A stretch of 64,000 nucleotides of DNA, taken from contig CAWCLV010000001.1 of assembly GCA_963796485.1 (NCBI GenBank), positions 1,240,001 through 1,304,000 of the forward strand, read 5' to 3'. This document shows, piece by piece, positions 62,723 to 64,000 of the stretch (position 1 is the stretch's first letter; each line of letters begins with the position of its first letter). This DNA is from CAWCDJ01 sp963796485 (GTDB lineage: Bacteria > Acidobacteriota > Terriglobia > Bryobacterales > Bryobacteraceae). The notes beneath the pieces were generated by a model. It was not told the DNA's origin. It searched no databases and worked only from the letters and a program-made list of their open reading frames with translations. The position numbers and the translations under genes were made by a program.

Positions 62723-63243
62723 TACGCTTCTCCCACGCCGCGCCGCTCCAGCTTCTCCCGGAGCAGCGCCAGCGAACGCTGCAAATGACTCTTCACGGTT
62801 CCCAACGGCATCTCCAGAACGGCGGCGATTTCGGCTGGGTCCAGGTCCTCCTGATATCGCAGGATCATCACCGTCCGCGGCGTCTCGGGCAGCGCCGCCA
62901 CCAGCCGCCGCAGCATTCCGCCCAGCATCGGATCGCCCGCGGCAGGCGGCGATGCCGGCTCCGGGACCTGTTCCAGCGCGACCTGCGGATGCCGGCTCCT
63001 GCGCCGCGCCGCGTCGATCGACCTCTGCACCGCCACTTTCTTCAGCCAAAACACCGCGTGTTCTCCAGATTGAATGCTCGCCAGGTTGCGGTAGAGCGCC
63101 AGGAACACTTCCTGCGCCACCTCCTCCGCCAGGTCGCGGTCGTGCAGGAAGTGATAGCAGAAGCTGAACACCATCGACTGGTGCCGCCGCACCAGCGAGT
63201 CGAAATCATACCCGCTGCTTTCCGCGATCTGAATTCCGGTCAC
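62722..63243 (-). CDS. ECF sigma factor (RpoE-like)
   Basis: 173 residues. Region 2 (about 15-80) shows FSFCYHFLHDRDLAEEVAQEVFLALYRNL, with the DLAEEVAQEVF core-binding helix. Region 4 (about 115-165) shows RTVMILRYQEDLDPAEIAAVL and MPLGTVKSHLQRSLALLRE, the -35-binding helix-turn-helix. The Pro-rich linker (PEPASPPAAGDP) is normal for the group. The GTG start overlaps the preceding gene stop by GTGA, and its stop overlaps the anti-sigma ATG by one base, so the four genes are coupled. It should direct RNA polymerase to stress or envelope genes. Confidence 0.95.
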   Translation of the reverse strand: MTGIQIAESSGYDFDSLVRRHQSMVFSFCYHFLHDRDLAEEVAQEVFLALYRNLASIQSGEHAVFWLKKVAVQRSIDAARRRSRHPQVALEQVPEPASPPAAGDPMLGGMLRRLVAALPETPRTVMILRYQEDLDPAEIAAVLEMPLGTVKSHLQRSLALLREKLERRGVGEA

Positions 63244-64000
63244 TTTTGTTCCGTTGCGAAGGCTACGTTACTCGTCACGTCGGTATGGCGGAAATCCGTG
63301 TTCAGCATCGATACGGAAATCATCCGTTTGTAGAAGAATACCGCCCGGATGTCGAACTCGCCGCCGTAGCTGACCGGAAACCAGACACCGTCCGCGAACT
63401 TCTGATACGTCACTGAAAAACCCAGGCCCTTCAGATTCGTCCCGAGCACCGTCTTCACCACCAGCGGAAGCCCGCGCGCCATTTTGGTCGTCACCAGCAC
63501 CGGCTGGTACTCCGCGGCATCGATCAGCGCCTCGCCCTTCCACATCGAATTGTCGAAATCCTGATGCGGCTTGGGCTCGAACGAGATGCGGTACACCTGG
63601 CGCCCATGGAATTCCTCGTTCCCCACCAGCTTGAAGTTGTACTTCAACTGTTCATGGTAGGTGAGGGGAAACAAACTGTGATCCACGCCGTCGCGGGAAC
63701 TGCGGTTGTCCGTCATGTCCTTCGACATTCCGTCCAGGATCTGGCCGTCGATGTCCGTGCCCTTGTACTCGTAGCCTGGCTTGTCGTAGCTGTGCTCGCG
63801 GCCGTGGTCATCGTATTTCCCTTCGAAATGAACCAGTTTCTTCCCCACGCCGCGCACTTTGGGAGTGACCACGTATTCGCGGTGCTCCTCGCGCGCGATC
63901 CGGCCATTGCCCCGCACCATTTTCAGCAATTGCTTCTGGGTATACACCCAGTTCTGACGCTCTTCGAGCGACCGTGCCTGATTGATCCCGACCCGGGACA
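63240..64000 (-). CDS. LolA-like outer-membrane lipoprotein carrier, 5' end outside window
   Basis: At least 253 residues; the frame is open to the right edge (…NQARSLEERQNWVYTQKQLLK), so the start and any signal peptide are outside. The visible part is a large antiparallel beta-sheet: HREYVVTPKVRGVGKKLVHFEG, then YNFKLVGNEEFHGRQVYRISFEPKP, WKGEALIDAAEYQPVLVTTKM and TYQKFADGVWFPVSYGGEFDI. This resembles the outer-membrane lipoprotein-sorting (LolA/LolB-like) fold often found near ECF sigma genes. It is the first visible gene of the operon and overlaps the sigma gene by GTGA. Confidence 0.8.
   Translation of the reverse strand, partial: SRVGINQARSLEERQNWVYTQKQLLKMVRGNGRIAREEHREYVVTPKVRGVGKKLVHFEGKYDDHGREHSYDKPGYEYKGTDIDGQILDGMSKDMTDNRSSRDGVDHSLFPLTYHEQLKYNFKLVGNEEFHGRQVYRISFEPKPHQDFDNSMWKGEALIDAAEYQPVLVTTKMARGLPLVVKTVLGTNLKGLGFSVTYQKFADGVWFPVSYGGEFDIRAVFFYKRMISVSMLNTDFRHTDVTSNVAFATEQK

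Overview
The window (high GC, about 64 kb) most likely comes from an acidobacterium of the Solibacter/Bryobacter type. This is inferred from lineage-typical families rather than a marker gene: a secreted protein ending in a Solibacter-type C-terminal domain, an orphan FtsX/MacB-like permease of the acidobacterial ADOP type, an acidobacterial VWFA-related secreted protein, an Oar-like TonB-dependent receptor, and Tat-exported sulfatase and NIPSNAP proteins. No rRNA, tRNA, CRISPR array, transposase or phage module was seen.

Layout. 1-5.1 kb: a window-truncated HAMP-PAS-PAS histidine kinase with its single-domain response regulator, a convergent acyltransferase-3 operon, then a non-coding array of 118-bp repeats. 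5.1-9.5 kb: a secreted HExxH/Solibacter-C-terminal protein translationally coupled to a Bcp peroxiredoxin, and an orphan 309-aa gene. 9.5-15.7 kb: a quinone-type pyruvate oxidase, a giant FAD/Fe-S D-2-hydroxyacid dehydrogenase (a plausible lactate to acetate respiratory module), and three small stress-type genes, including a 54-aa C2H2 zinc-finger protein. 15.9-18.1 kb: a REC*-GAF-PAS-kinase. 18.4-23.2 kb: a sugar locus (tandem class II aldolase, GH92 mannosidase, FucP-like MFS). 23.2-31.2 kb: ADOP permease, a TPR protein and a 1287-aa repeat protein. 31.3-37.7 kb: an S9-like peptidase that has lost its nucleophile, a PQQ dehydrogenase, an LptA-like small protein and a membrane glycosyltransferase. 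37.9-48.9 kb: GH2 beta-galactosidase and an MdtABC-type RND pump. 48.9-57.1 kb: YbaK deacylase, M15 peptidase, sulfatase, NIPSNAP, sugar isomerase, VWFA protein and an aminotransferase remnant. 57.3-64 kb: TonB receptor, retropepsin-like protease and a four-gene ECF-sigma operon running off the window.

The most unusual signal is not a gene. A family of short two-hairpin elements (stem GGGTAGGCC, loop TCCC, stem GGCCTGCCC, then a GCGCC/GGCGC hairpin) occupies at least eight intergenic places and shows compensatory base changes. At three places the 3' end of a gene, including its stop codon, has been tandemly copied into the neighbouring intergenic DNA in units of 174, 81 and 76 bp; the first two units include the element, while the third has one nearby. 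The 118-bp array carries a short bcp-like piece and may be a fourth case. A second dispersed element (core close to GCGACCGTAAGGGAGCGG) and a cloverleaf-like multi-hairpin at 11.4 kb add to this. Among proteins, the 1287-aa zinc-finger/57-residue-repeat/TM/lectin-fold protein coupled to a TPR protein is the best candidate for an undescribed system.
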